A DNA stretch of 40,128 nucleotides from DATDDB01 sp035260545 (GTDB lineage Bacteria > Pseudomonadota > Gammaproteobacteria > Burkholderiales > Gallionellaceae). The stretch covers positions 1 to 40,128 of the forward strand of contig DATFUZ010000093.1 in the NCBI GenBank assembly GCA_035260545.1. Direction: 5' to 3'. Below the pieces are notes generated by a model. The model was not told the DNA's origin, searched no databases, and worked only from the letters and a program-made list of their open reading frames with translations. Positions 32,419 to 40,128 of the stretch are shown piece after piece (within the stretch, counting starts at the first letter, position 1; every line of letters starts with the position of its first letter). Position numbers and translations under genes: made by a program.

Positions 32419-32877
32419 ATGAGATATTGCATTGCGATCCTGCTGACGCTGGCGAGCCTCAATAGCTATGCAGGCCTGACCAAATGGGTGGATGCGAATG
32501 GCACCGTGCACTATTCCGATGGCCCGCCGCCGGAAAATGTCCAGTCCCAGCAGGTCCACATTCAGTCCTCCGTCGACAACGAGACGACACCCGCATCCGG
32601 CCCGAGGGCATCCAAGACCATCTTTGAACGGGAAGCGGAACTCAACAAGGAAAGGAAGGCCCAGAAGGAGGCGGAAAAGAAGGAAGCCGAGAAGGAAAAA
32701 CAGGCCAAGATCAAGGAACAGAACTGCGCGCTGGCCCGTTCGCAACTGGATACCTTGAAAAATGCCCCGCGCATCGCCACCTACGACGCCCAGGGCAACC
32801 CTTCCTACATGGACGACGCGGCCCGCAACCAGCAGATCGGCCAGGCCGAGGCGGCCGCCAGCCGGTACTGCAATTGA
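32419..32877 (+). CDS. DUF4124 domain exported protein
   Basis: This 152-residue protein has a signal peptide (1-18, cut after 'SYA') followed by the DUF4124 motif 'LTKWVDANGTVHYSDGPPP' (20-38). A Lys/Glu-rich coiled region spans about 76-100, and the C-terminal part has three well-spaced conserved Cys/Tyr positions. The start ATG has AAGGAG upstream; the earlier in-frame ATG lacks one and would bury the signal peptide. DUF4124 genes often sit beside guaB in betaproteobacteria. The function is unknown; a periplasmic cell-wall-associated role is possible. Confidence 0.85.
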   Translation: MRYCIAILLTLASLNSYAGLTKWVDANGTVHYSDGPPPENVQSQQVHIQSSVDNETTPASGPRASKTIFEREAELNKERKAQKEAEKKEAEKEKQAKIKEQNCALARSQLDTLKNAPRIATYDAQGNPSYMDDAARNQQIGQAEAAASRYCN

Positions 32878-32919
32878 TCGCATCTTGCGGAATGACGCAA
32901 TGATGCCTGTGACGAGAAG

Positions 32920-34317
32920 ATGATAGAAACACGAAACGAGAAAGATTCATTCGGCTATATCGCCGTTCCCGCGGAGCGGCTGTGGGGCGCGCAGACGCAG
33001 CGCTCGCTGGAGCATTTCCATATTTCGACCGAGCGCATGCCCGATGAACTCATCCATGCGCTGGCCGGGGTAAAGCGCGCTTGTGCCGTGGCCAACCGCG
33101 ACCTGGGCCGACTCGACGACGCCAAGGCGACCGCGATCGTGGAAGCCGCCGATGAAGTGCTCGCCGGCAAGCATGCGCAGGAGTTCCCGCTCTCGGTATG
33201 GCAAACGGGGTCCGGCACGCAAACCAACATGAACATGAACGAGGTCTTGGCCAACCGCGCCTCGGAACTGCTGGGCGGCGGGCGCGGCGATGCGCGGCTG
33301 GTGCATCCGAACGACGAGGTCAATATGGGCCAGTCTTCCAACGATGTTTTCCCCACCGCCATGCATGTGGCGGCGGCGCATGTGGTGACCGAAAATCTGC
33401 TGCCTGCATTGCGCACCCTGCGCGCCACGCTGAACGAAAAAGCCGAGGAATTCTCCGCCATCATCAAGATCGGGCGCACCCATCTGCAGGATGCGACGCC
33501 GTTGACGCTGGGGCAGGAGTTTTCCGGCTATGTGTCGCAGCTGGGACTGGCGGAATCGGTCGTTATCGCCGCGCTGACGCCGCTATACAGCCTGGCAATC
33601 GGCGGAACGGCGGTGGGCACCGGGCTGAACACGCATCCCGAATTCGGCTACCGCGTCGCCCGGCAACTGGAGCAGGCGACCGGCACGGCCTTCAGGAGCG
33701 CTGAAAACAAGTTTGCCGCGCTGGCGGCCAATGATGCGCTGGTTGCCGCGCACGGCGCTTTGAAAACGCTGGCCGCTGCGCTGATGAAGATAGCCAACGA
33801 CGTGCGCTGGCTGGCCTCCGGCCCGCGCTCCGGATTGGGCGAGATCAGCATCCCGGAGAATGAGCCTGGCAGTTCCATCATGCCGGGCAAGGTCAATCCG
33901 ACCCAGGCCGAGGCCGTCACCATGCTTTGCTGCCAGGTATTCGGCAACGACGTCGCCATCAATTTCGGCGGCGCCTCGGGGAATTTCGAGCTTAATGTAT
34001 TCAAGCCGATGATTATCCAAAATTTTCTTCAGAGCGTACGGCTGCTGGCCGACGGCATGAGCAGCTTCGAGGCACATTGCGTGCTCGGTATCGCGGCCAA
34101 CCGCGAACGCATAGCGGAGCAAATGGAGCGCTCGCTGATGCTGGTGACTGCGCTGACCCCGCATATCGGCTACGACCGCGCGGCCGAAATCGCCAAGCGC
34201 GCGCACAAGGACGGCAGCACCTTGAAGGAAGCCGCCCTCGCCTTGGGATATGTTGCTGCGAACGACTTCGACCGCTGGGTGCGGCCCGAGCAAATGACCG
34301 GCCCGCGCGCCGATTGA
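32920..34317 (+). CDS. fumC: Fumarase, class II (oxygen-stable)
   Basis: This 465-residue enzyme interconverts fumarate and malate in the TCA cycle. The superfamily signature 'GSSIMPGKVNP' is near 325-335. 'TGSGTQTNMNMNEV' and 'HPNDEVNMGQSSNDVFP' carry substrate contacts, and 'GRTHLQDATPLTLGQEF' has the catalytic His. It has no iron-sulfur cysteines. It follows the DUF4124 gene by 42 bases and is followed by a nested palindromic terminator. Confidence 0.97.
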   Translation: MIETRNEKDSFGYIAVPAERLWGAQTQRSLEHFHISTERMPDELIHALAGVKRACAVANRDLGRLDDAKATAIVEAADEVLAGKHAQEFPLSVWQTGSGTQTNMNMNEVLANRASELLGGGRGDARLVHPNDEVNMGQSSNDVFPTAMHVAAAHVVTENLLPALRTLRATLNEKAEEFSAIIKIGRTHLQDATPLTLGQEFSGYVSQLGLAESVVIAALTPLYSLAIGGTAVGTGLNTHPEFGYRVARQLEQATGTAFRSAENKFAALAANDALVAAHGALKTLAAALMKIANDVRWLASGPRSGLGEISIPENEPGSSIMPGKVNPTQAEAVTMLCCQVFGNDVAINFGGASGNFELNVFKPMIIQNFLQSVRLLADGMSSFEAHCVLGIAANRERIAEQMERSLMLVTALTPHIGYDRAAEIAKRAHKDGSTLKEAALALGYVAANDFDRWVRPEQMTGPRAD

Positions 34318-34319
34318 GC

Positions 34320-34372
34320 GGCGGTCAGCGCGTCGCGCGAGGCCGCTCGAGCGGCCTCATTTGGTGACCGCC
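34320..34372. terminator. Nested palindromic terminator between fumC and the DUF3460 gene
   Basis: An inner perfect palindrome (34339-34358; GAGGCCGCTC and its complement) is flanked by an outer 8-bp pair, GGCGGTCA (34320-34327) with TGACCGCC (34365-34372). Together they can fold into a long stem with an internal loop. A short TTT follows the inner stem on the plus strand. It serves the convergent ends of fumC and the DUF3460 gene. Confidence 0.65.
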
Positions 34373-34381
34373 AGCGGCACA

Positions 34382-34522
34382 CTACCAGTCGCAGGGAAGG
34401 GCGTCGCCCTGCTGCTTCCAGAACAAGTCCCAGCCATAGTGCTGGTCGGCCTCCACTTCAGGATGATCGTGCAGGTAGTGCTCCATGAAGACGGCAAATT
34501 CCGAGACATAGTGCTTGTCCAT
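34382..34522 (-). CDS. DUF3460 family micro-protein
   Basis: This is a 46-residue protein from ATG 34522 to TAG 34382. It has an excellent Shine-Dalgarno (AAGGAGG, about 8 bases upstream) and a plausible promoter. The sequence contains 'SEFAVFMEHYLHDHPEVEADQ' in two overlapping blocks (residues 7-27) and 'GWDLFWKQQ' (29-37), which match the helical DUF3460 pattern of a short acidic helix followed by an aromatic Trp motif. It is shorter than the usual 60 or so residues, ending 'ALPCDW'. Function is unknown; the family is small and mostly betaproteobacterial. Confidence 0.75.
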   Translation of the reverse strand: MDKHYVSEFAVFMEHYLHDHPEVEADQHYGWDLFWKQQGDALPCDW

Positions 34523-34576
34523 TTTCGCGCCTCCTTCTGATCCGGGAAAGACGATGGAACCCGGGAGTTCAACAAA

Positions 34577-34605
34577 ATCTTATACCCGACAAACTTACTT
34601 GTCTA
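34577..34605 (-). promoter_or_regulatory. Promoter of the DUF3460 gene
   Basis: On the minus strand, TAGACA (34605-34600, 5/6 to consensus) and TAAGAT (34582-34577) are 17 bases apart; TATAAG two bases earlier is an alternative -10. The spacer holds a small dyad, GACAA...TTGTC. The leader to the ATG would be about 48 bases. Confidence 0.45.
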
Positions 34606-34664
34606 TGGCGTAGCGCGATGCAGGCCGTCACCTGAAGACCATCTGACTGAATAGACGTGAAAAT

Positions 34665-35465
34665 CTATTCGAAGTGGGCGGTGATTGCGGCAAATCCGGT
34701 AATCGGACGGGCCGTATCGACCAATGGGCTGTCGGTCATGGTCGTGCTCAGCCACTTGCGGCGCAGATAGAAATCCGCATCCCAGCTTCGCGCAAGCCGC
34801 ACTTGGACAAACAAGCACAGAAAGGGATTGGTCGCGGCGCCCGGCCCGTAGGGTGCGTAGCCGCTGGCCGCCGCCTCGGTGGGGGAAACGCCGAAATAAT
34901 ACTGGGTGTACTGGCGGCTGAAATGCTCGAATCCCGCCTCGGGATAGAAGGTCACAGGGCCTGCATCCAGTTCCGCGACATAGGTCAGCTCGACCTGGTT
35001 CCCGCTCGAACCGCCGAAGTCATGCAGGGCATAGATAAAGAACCCGCCAATCGGCGTAATCTGGAAAGTGCCCAGGCCGAGCGGCACGGCGTTTTGCCGG
35101 TCCTGTATGCCGCGCAGCGCGGGATTGCCCGCCGCCTTGTAACCGTTGAATTCCGCCCTGCCCGCCAGTTCGAGATAACCGTATCCCATGGGCAGCGTCT
35201 TTACACCAAAGGTGTCGACGCGCGCATACAGACGCCCATAATCGAAAAAAGCGAATGGAAAAACCTGCGCGCTGGTGGATTCGCCCCTGATCGGACTTTG
35301 CTCCATATCCGCCAGCACGCCGATGTCGCCTTGAATGCGCGGAACAAGCGCTTCTGGCTGCGCGGAATCTGTCCGTGCGGAATCCGTCTGTGCCCGTGCC
35401 AGCACCGGGACAATAGCGGCACACAAAAAAATGAGAACTCCGAACGCGTTCCGCAAACCCGCCAC
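34665..35465 (-). CDS. MipA/OmpV family outer-membrane protein
   Basis: This is a 266-residue barrel protein. A signal peptide (about 1-26, ending 'VLARA') is followed by 'IQGDIGVLADMEQSPIRGES', and family-type strands such as 'FPFAFFDYGRLYARVDTFGVK' (two overlapping blocks) lead to the C-terminal 'PITGFAAITAHFE'. The start is uncertain: the GTG at 35465, with AGG eight bases upstream, fits the signal peptide, and a TTG at 35456 is possible. A longer frame would overlap ftsB and add a Pro/Arg-rich stretch. MipA in E. coli bridges murein hydrolase MltA and PBP1B; which role applies here is not clear. Confidence 0.82.
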   Translation of the reverse strand: MAGLRNAFGVLIFLCAAIVPVLARAQTDSARTDSAQPEALVPRIQGDIGVLADMEQSPIRGESTSAQVFPFAFFDYGRLYARVDTFGVKTLPMGYGYLELAGRAEFNGYKAAGNPALRGIQDRQNAVPLGLGTFQITPIGGFFIYALHDFGGSSGNQVELTYVAELDAGPVTFYPEAGFEHFSRQYTQYYFGVSPTEAAASGYAPYGPGAATNPFLCLFVQVRLARSWDADFYLRRKWLSTTMTDSPLVDTARPITGFAAITAHFE

Positions 35466-35469
35466 CGGA

Positions 35470-35823
35470 CTACCTGCCGCGGCCGGCTGACCCGGCAGCG
35501 CCGGCCTGGAGGCTTGCTGCGGCCGCTGGGGCCGGTGCGGACGCGGCAGGTGAAGCGTCATCGAGCTGAAAGTAGACTTCACCGGGTTTGATCATGCCAA
35601 GGTCATTGCGCGCGCGCGCTTCGATGGCGGCCGTGCCCTGCTTGAGGTCGCGCACCTCGGCGTCGGTCACCGCGTTGCGCGCCTGCATTTTCTGATTCGC
35701 CAGATTTTGCGCCTCGACCTCGCGGTCGAGCTCCCACACCTTCAACCAGCCGCCCTTGCCAAACCATAACGGATACTGCAACAGCAAGATCAGGGCGGCC
35801 AGTATAAGCGGGATACGGCGCAT
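35470..35823 (-). CDS. ftsB: FtsB-like cell-division protein
   Basis: This is a 117-residue bitopic protein. A single transmembrane helix (about 6-24) is followed by a coiled coil (30-70) and the conserved 'ARNDLGMIKPGEVYFQL' (72-88). The C-terminal 30 residues are an Ala/Pro/Ser-rich tail not present in E. coli FtsB (103 residues). Position directly downstream of eno matches the usual eno-ftsB pairing. FtsB joins FtsL and FtsQ to activate septal wall synthesis. Confidence 0.9.
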   Translation of the reverse strand: MRRIPLILAALILLLQYPLWFGKGGWLKVWELDREVEAQNLANQKMQARNAVTDAEVRDLKQGTAAIEARARNDLGMIKPGEVYFQLDDASPAASAPAPAAAASLQAGAAGSAGRGR

Positions 35824-35835
35824 ATGGGGGAAGGG

Positions 35836-37119
35836 TCAGTTCAGCTGATAGTAGGCATCCCGCCCTGGATAGGAGGAACAATCGCCCAGGTCTTCTTCGA
35901 TGCGCAAGAGCTGGTTATACTTGGCGATGCGGTCCGAACGGGACAGCGAGCCGGTCTTGATCTGCAGGGCGTTGGTGGCCACTGCAATGTCGGCGATGGT
36001 GGAGTCTTCGGTTTCGCCCGAGCGATGCGAGATCACGGCGGTGTAGCCTGCACGCTTGGCCATCTCGATCGCGGCGAAGGTTTCGGTCAGCGTGCCGATC
36101 TGGTTGACCTTGATCAGGATCGAGTTGGCGATGCCCTGCTGGATGCCTTCACGCAGGATCCTGGTATTAGTCACGAACACGTCGTCGCCCACGAGCTGGA
36201 TCTTCTTGCCCAGGCGGTCGGTGAGCTTCTTCCAGCCCTCCCAGTCGTGCTCGCTCATGCCGTCTTCCAGCGTAATCACCGGATATTTGTCCACCCAGGT
36301 TTCATACAGGTCGATCATCTGCTCCGAGGTCAGCGTCAGCTTGTCGGCGCCCAGGTGGTACTTTCCGTCCTTGTAGAATTCAGATGCCGCCGCATCGATA
36401 CCGATGGCCACGTCGGTTCCGGGCACGTAGCCCGCAGCCTCGATGGCTTCCACGATCACCTTCAGCGGAGCTTCGTTCGAGCCCAGCGCCGGCGCGAATC
36501 CGCCCTCGTCGCCGACGGTGGTGGCGAAGCCGCGATGATGCAGAATGGCCTTCAGGTGATGGAACACCTCGGCGCCGCAACGAAGCGCCTCGCGGAAGCT
36601 TTCCGCGCCGACGGGAATGATCATGAATTCCTGCAGGTCTGAGCCGCCGGTGGCATGCGCGCCGCCGTTGATGATGTTCATCATGGGAACCGGCATTTCC
36701 ATGCGCGCCGAGCCGCCCAGGTAGCGGTACAGGGGCAGGCCCGCCTCTTCGGCGGCCGCCTTGGCGGTGGCCATGGACACCGCGAGGATGGCGTTTGCGC
36801 CCAAGCGGCTCTTGTTCTCGGTGCCGTCCAGGTCGATCATGGTCTGGTCGATAAACGCCTGTTCTGCGGCATCCAGACCGATAATCGCCTCGGCGATCTC
36901 GGTATTCACGTTTTCAACAGCTTCGAGCACGCCCTTGCCCATGTAGCGCTGCTTGTCGCCATCGCGCAGTTCCACGGCTTCCTTGGTGCCGGTGGATGCG
37001 CCGGACGGCACGGCCGCACGCCCCATTACGCCGGATTCCAGCAATACGTCAGCTTCAACAGTGGGGTTCCCGCGCGAATCCAGTATTTCGCGGGCGATGA
37101 CATCTACAATTGCACTCAT
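35836..37119 (-). CDS. eno: Enolase
   Basis: This 427-residue enzyme forms phosphoenolpyruvate from 2-phosphoglycerate. 'ARQILDSRGNP'-type motif (here 'AREILDSRGNPTVE') is at the N-terminus, with 'GENKSRLGANAILAVS'-like block 'DGTENKSRLGANAI', 'QLVGDDVFVTN', the enolase signature 'ILIKVNQIGTLTET' and 'SHRSGETED'. The ATG at 37119 gives the normal start 'MSAIVDVIAREIL'. It is 12 bases upstream of ftsB and 23 downstream of kdsA. Confidence 0.98.
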   Translation of the reverse strand: MSAIVDVIAREILDSRGNPTVEADVLLESGVMGRAAVPSGASTGTKEAVELRDGDKQRYMGKGVLEAVENVNTEIAEAIIGLDAAEQAFIDQTMIDLDGTENKSRLGANAILAVSMATAKAAAEEAGLPLYRYLGGSARMEMPVPMMNIINGGAHATGGSDLQEFMIIPVGAESFREALRCGAEVFHHLKAILHHRGFATTVGDEGGFAPALGSNEAPLKVIVEAIEAAGYVPGTDVAIGIDAAASEFYKDGKYHLGADKLTLTSEQMIDLYETWVDKYPVITLEDGMSEHDWEGWKKLTDRLGKKIQLVGDDVFVTNTRILREGIQQGIANSILIKVNQIGTLTETFAAIEMAKRAGYTAVISHRSGETEDSTIADIAVATNALQIKTGSLSRSDRIAKYNQLLRIEEDLGDCSSYPGRDAYYQLN

Positions 37120-37142
37120 GTTCTTCCTTGGTCTCTTTCTTC

Positions 37143-38000
37143 TCAAACGTTTTTCAGGTCTACCTTGTCTTCAATCAAACCTTGCTGCTTGACGGTCGCG
37201 TCCAGCACCTTCAGGGTCATCAATAAATCCTTCATGTGGCCCAGCGGGAAGGCGTTGGGGCCGTCCGACAGGGCCTTGGCCGGATTCGGATGGGTTTCCA
37301 TGAACAGCCCGGAAATGCCGGCCGCCACTGCGGCACGCGCCAGTACAGGCACAAACTCGCGCTGGCCGCCGCTGACCGTACCCTGCCCCCCGGGCAACTG
37401 CACCGAATGCGTGCCATCGAACACCACGGGGCAGCCGGTATTGCGCATCACCGCAAGCGAGCGCATGTCGGACACCAGGTTGTTGTAGCCGAAGGACGCA
37501 CCGCGCTCGCACACCATGATGTGCGCAGAGCCGCTGGCCTCACGAGCCTTTTCCACCACGTTCTGCATATCCCACGGCGAGAGAAACTGGCCCTTCTTGA
37601 TGTTCACCGGGCGGCCGCTTTTTGCGACTGCGTGAATGAAATCCGTCTGCCTGCACAGGAAAGCCGGTGTCTGCAGCACGTCGACCACAGCGGCGACCGA
37701 CTCGATCTCGTCTTCGGTATGCACATCGGTCAGCACCGGCACGCCAATCTGCTGCTTCACCTCGGCCAGGATGTCCAGACCGCGATCCATGCCCAGGCCG
37801 CGGAACGACTTGCCGGAGCTGCGGTTGGCCTTGTCGTAGGATGACTTGTAGATGAAGTTGATCCCCACCTCCAGGCAGATCTCCTTGAGTCGCCCTGCTG
37901 TATCCAGCGCCATCTCGCGCGATTCGATCACGCACGGGCCCGCGATCAGGAACAGCGGGTGGGCTATGCCCACCTCGAAGCCGCACAGTTTCATGCTCAT
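37143..38000 (-). CDS. kdsA: 3-deoxy-D-manno-octulosonate-8-phosphate synthase (metal-dependent class)
   Basis: This 285-residue enzyme condenses arabinose-5-phosphate with phosphoenolpyruvate for Kdo of lipopolysaccharide. The N-terminal motif is 'IAGPCVIES' with Cys23, corresponding to the metal-ligand Cys of the Aquifex enzyme; E. coli has Asn there. The other ligands are present: His in 'DGTHSVQLPGG', Glu in 'FMETHPNP' and Asp in 'LSDGPNAFP'. The ATG at 38000 has GGAG seven bases upstream. It lies between pyrG and eno, a typical betaproteobacterial order. Confidence 0.95.
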   Translation of the reverse strand: MSMKLCGFEVGIAHPLFLIAGPCVIESREMALDTAGRLKEICLEVGINFIYKSSYDKANRSSGKSFRGLGMDRGLDILAEVKQQIGVPVLTDVHTEDEIESVAAVVDVLQTPAFLCRQTDFIHAVAKSGRPVNIKKGQFLSPWDMQNVVEKAREASGSAHIMVCERGASFGYNNLVSDMRSLAVMRNTGCPVVFDGTHSVQLPGGQGTVSGGQREFVPVLARAAVAAGISGLFMETHPNPAKALSDGPNAFPLGHMKDLLMTLKVLDATVKQQGLIEDKVDLKNV

Positions 38001-38028
38001 GCTGTAACTCCGCTGGCGCGTACCGTAT

Positions 38029-39696
38029 TCATGCCGCCACCTTCAGTTTCTGCGCTGCGTCGTGGCGCTGCAGGGCTGCCTCGATATAGGCCTTGAACAG
38101 CGGATGGCCGTCGCGCGGGGTGGAGGTGAATTCAGGGTGGAACTGCACGCCTACGAACCACGGATGCGCGGATTGCGGCAATTCCATCATCTCCGGCAGC
38201 TGCTCGGAAGGCGTGCGCGCCGAGATGATGAGCCCGCTCTTTTCCAGCGCAGGCACGTAATGGTTATTGACCTCGTAGCGATGGCGATGCCGCTCGTTCA
38301 CCTCTTCGCCGTAGATACGGTGCGCCATGGTGCCGGGCTTGATCGGGCAGCGCTGCGAACCGAGGCGCATGGTGCCGCCCAGATCGGAGTCCGCGCTGCG
38401 CTTGGCCACCTTGCCGTCGCGATCCAGCCATTCGGTGATGAGCGCCACGACCGGATGCTCGGTCTCCAGATCGAACTCCGTGCTGTTTGCGTCGCTCATG
38501 CCCGCCACATGGCGCGCATACTCGATTACCGCAAGCTGCATGCCGAGGCAGATGCCAAGGTAGGGAATCTTGTTTTCGCGCGCGTAGCGGATGGCCGCAA
38601 TCTTGCCTTCCGTGCCGCGCTTGCCGAAACCGCCGGGCACCAGGATGGCATCCAGGTGCGCCAGCCCTTGCGTGCCGCCGGACTCGATGTCTTCTGAATC
38701 GATGTATTCGATATTGACCTTGGTCGAGGTATGTATGCCCGCATGGCGCAGCGCCTCGATCAGCGATTTGTACGACTCGGTCAATTCCACATACTTGCCC
38801 ACCATGCCGATTGTGACCTGGTGCTGGCTGTGCTCTTGCGCGGAAACCAGCTTCTGCCACATCGACAGATCGGCGGGCGGCGCATCCAGCGCAAGGTCTT
38901 CGCAAATGATGCGGTCCAGCCCCTGCTCATGCAGCAACTGGGGAATCTTGTAGATGGTATCCACGTCCCACATCGAGATCACGCCGTCTTCGCGCACGTT
39001 GGCGAACAGGGAAATCTTCGCGCGTTCGTCGTCCGGGATGCGGCGGTCGGCGCGGCACAGCAGCGCCGTGGGGAAGATGCCGATCTCGCGCAGCTTCTGC
39101 ACGCTGTGCTGCGTGGGCTTGGTCTTCAGTTCACCCGCCGTCGCGATGTAGGGAACAAGGGTAAGATGAATGTAAGCCACCTGGTTGCGGCCCAGGCGCA
39201 AACCCATCTGGCGCGCGGCTTCGAGGAAGGGCAGCGATTCGATGTCACCCACCGTGCCGCCGATCTCCACGATGGCCACATCGGCCTTGCCGTCGTGCGA
39301 TGCCGCCGCGCCGCGTTCGACGAAGGCCTGAATCTCGTTGGTGATATGGGGGATGACCTGCACCGTCTTGCCTAGGTATTCGCCGCGCCGCTCCTTGCGG
39401 ATCACGCTTTCGTAAATCTGCCCGGTGGTGAAGTTGTTGGCCTTGCGCATCTTCGCGGAGATGAAGCGCTCGTAGTGGCCGAGATCAAGATCGGTCTCCG
39501 CACCGTCCTCGGTGACGAATACCTCGCCGTGCTGAAACGGGCTCATGGTGCCGGGATCCACGTTGATGTAGGGATCCAGCTTCAGCATCGTCACCTTCAG
39601 TCCGCGCGATTCCAGAATTGCAGCAAGCGAAGCGGCTGCAATGCCTTTTCCGAGGGAAGAGACAACACCGCCGGTAATGAAGATGTACTTTGTCAT
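38029..39696 (-). CDS. pyrG: CTP synthase
   Basis: This 555-residue enzyme aminates UTP to CTP. The synthase domain starts 'MTKYIFITGGVVSSLGKG', and 'LDPYINVDPGTMSPFQHGEV' follows. The C-terminal glutaminase domain has the nucleophile Cys in 'YLGICLGMQ' and 'GVQFHPEFTSTPRDGHPLF'. The ATG at 39696 is the family start; it has no Shine-Dalgarno. Its promoter has the -10 box only eight bases upstream, so initiation on a nearly leaderless message is likely. Confidence 0.97.
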   Translation of the reverse strand: MTKYIFITGGVVSSLGKGIAAASLAAILESRGLKVTMLKLDPYINVDPGTMSPFQHGEVFVTEDGAETDLDLGHYERFISAKMRKANNFTTGQIYESVIRKERRGEYLGKTVQVIPHITNEIQAFVERGAAASHDGKADVAIVEIGGTVGDIESLPFLEAARQMGLRLGRNQVAYIHLTLVPYIATAGELKTKPTQHSVQKLREIGIFPTALLCRADRRIPDDERAKISLFANVREDGVISMWDVDTIYKIPQLLHEQGLDRIICEDLALDAPPADLSMWQKLVSAQEHSQHQVTIGMVGKYVELTESYKSLIEALRHAGIHTSTKVNIEYIDSEDIESGGTQGLAHLDAILVPGGFGKRGTEGKIAAIRYARENKIPYLGICLGMQLAVIEYARHVAGMSDANSTEFDLETEHPVVALITEWLDRDGKVAKRSADSDLGGTMRLGSQRCPIKPGTMAHRIYGEEVNERHRHRYEVNNHYVPALEKSGLIISARTPSEQLPEMMELPQSAHPWFVGVQFHPEFTSTPRDGHPLFKAYIEAALQRHDAAQKLKVAA

Positions 39697-39704
39697 GGAG
39701 CGCA

Positions 39705-39733
39705 ATGATACCGCAAAACGGCCTTCTTCTCAA
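39705..39733 (-). promoter_or_regulatory. pyrG promoter with -10 box eight bases from the ATG
   Basis: On the minus strand, TTGAGA (39733-39728, 5/6) and TATCAT (39710-39705) have the ideal 17-base spacing. Only eight bases lie between the -10 box and the pyrG ATG, so the transcript should start within about 0-3 bases of it. The -10 is the same TATCAT used by the yceD promoter. Confidence 0.7.
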
Positions 39734-39994
39734 AAGGATAGCGGCGCCTCTCAGGCCCGCCCCAGTAAAATCCCTGAAGAAACAGGGCACGAGGTTAAAC
39801 AGGCCCGCCGGCAAACGACGGGCTCCCATATTTTACCGATTCGGAACCCTGCGGAAACGATGACTTGCCGGCCCCCGGGCTGCTCTTCGTGGCGTTTCAT
39901 TCGCGCGGATCAGCCGGCCTTTGCCACGAGGCGCCGGCTTTGCGCGCGTCTTGTCACTGCGTTCAAGCGGGAGAGTATCGGGAATTACAAACAA
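39734..39994. other. 261-base gap between the pyrG promoter and the rRNA terminator
   Basis: No gene is seen. A GC-rich hairpin around 39807-39827 (arms GCCCG and CGGGC on either side of a short loop) is the only structure. The open frame that crosses 39833-40096 on the minus strand is antisense reading through the 5S gene and is not real. Confidence 0.6.
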
Positions 39995-40021
39995 AAAAGC
40001 CCAACACTGGGTTGGGCTTTT
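39995..40021 (-). terminator. Terminator of the rRNA operon
   Basis: AAAAGCCCAAC (39995-40005) pairs with GTTGGGCTTTT (40011-40021) over a 5-base loop. On the minus strand the stem is followed by a run of T, as expected for the end of an rrn transcript just beyond the 5S gene. Confidence 0.88.
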
Positions 40022-40033
40022 CTGTTTTGAAGG

Positions 40034-40128
40034 AGTCTGACGATGACCTACTTTCACATACGAATGTACACTATCATCGGCGCAAAGTCGTTTCACTGTC
40101 CTGTTCGGGATGGGAAGGAGTGGGGCCA
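40034..40128 (-). rRNA. rrf: 5S ribosomal RNA, 3' part
   Basis: Read on the minus strand, the segment contains the conserved 5S blocks 'CCGAACAGGACAGTGAAACG' and 'GCGCCGATGATAGTGT', then the closing strand 'GTCATCGTCAGAC'. The 5' fifth of the molecule lies beyond the right edge. The 3' boundary is estimated to a few bases from the base-paired terminal helix. 23S and 16S genes should lie further right. Confidence 0.9.

Noticed and set aside
29023..32465. Long plus-strand frames opposite guaA and guaB
   Set aside because: They are antisense shadows of GC-rich codons; they have no domain signature, and the true genes are on the minus strand.
39833..40096. Open frame of 87 codons on the minus strand at the right edge
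   Set aside because: It reads through the 5S rRNA and its terminator, and the peptide has no family features. It is a shadow of the RNA gene.

Overview
The window is a stretch of GC-rich bacterial chromosome, almost entirely housekeeping genes. Gene content and order point to a betaproteobacterium, probably in the Nitrosomonadales/Gallionellaceae-Sulfuricella neighbourhood. The pointers are hfq-hflX-hflK, yceD-rpmF-plsX-fab, pyrG-kdsA-eno-ftsB, guaB next to a DUF4124 gene, a DUF3460 micro-protein and a metal-type KdsA. The exact genus cannot be fixed by eye. There is no prophage, CRISPR array, transposase or tRNA.

Layout, left to right. (1) 1-12164, all on the minus strand: a long cell-envelope/fatty-acid cluster read yceD > rpmF > plsX > fabH > fabD > fabG > acpP > fabF > mltG > tmk > holB > tatD > hfq > hflX > hflK, with hflK running off the left edge. 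(2) 12246-16402: maf (yceF type) on the plus strand, convergent with a tightly overlapping minus-strand operon of an alpha/beta hydrolase, a glycerophosphodiester phosphodiesterase and glpD, which looks like a glycerolipid salvage unit. (3) 16659-17751: a 3'-truncated STAS-domain gene that runs into a convergent outer-membrane barrel gene. (4) 17886-21228: map and glnD. (5) 21232-23582: a LysR regulator divergent from pirin and doxX. (6) 23661-26410: a GAF-GAF-PAS-adenylate cyclase preceded by a small coiled-coil protein gene. (7) 26411-28948: a looser accessory stretch with a small exported protein, an internally deleted OafA-type acyltransferase and a glycosyltransferase. (8) 29041-32877: guaB-guaA on the minus strand and a divergent DUF4124 gene. 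(9) 32920-39696: fumC, then a DUF3460 micro-protein, mipA/ompV-like, ftsB, eno, kdsA and pyrG on the minus strand. (10) The right edge holds the 3' end of a 5S rRNA and its terminator, so an rRNA operon reads leftwards into the window.

The most striking observation is in acpP (acyl carrier protein), the central carrier of the fatty-acid cluster. Codon 48 is TAA where the family has GAA (first codon base at 7403), and the rest of the reading frame is perfectly conserved. One base therefore separates a normal essential gene from a 47-residue fragment lacking helix III. It is either a sequence error or a genuine lesion compensated elsewhere. Other leads are two near-consensus sigma-70 promoters (yceD and pyrG) whose -10 box sits only 8-9 bases before the ATG, predicting leaderless mRNAs; a perfect 18-bp palindrome across the LysR start codon; a STAS gene cut off exactly at the stop codon of the convergent barrel gene; and an acyltransferase whose N-terminus is joined in frame to its own distant SGNH C-terminus. 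The pabC and pilZ genes expected inside the fab-tatD cluster are absent. I did not find a convincing wholly new multi-gene system.
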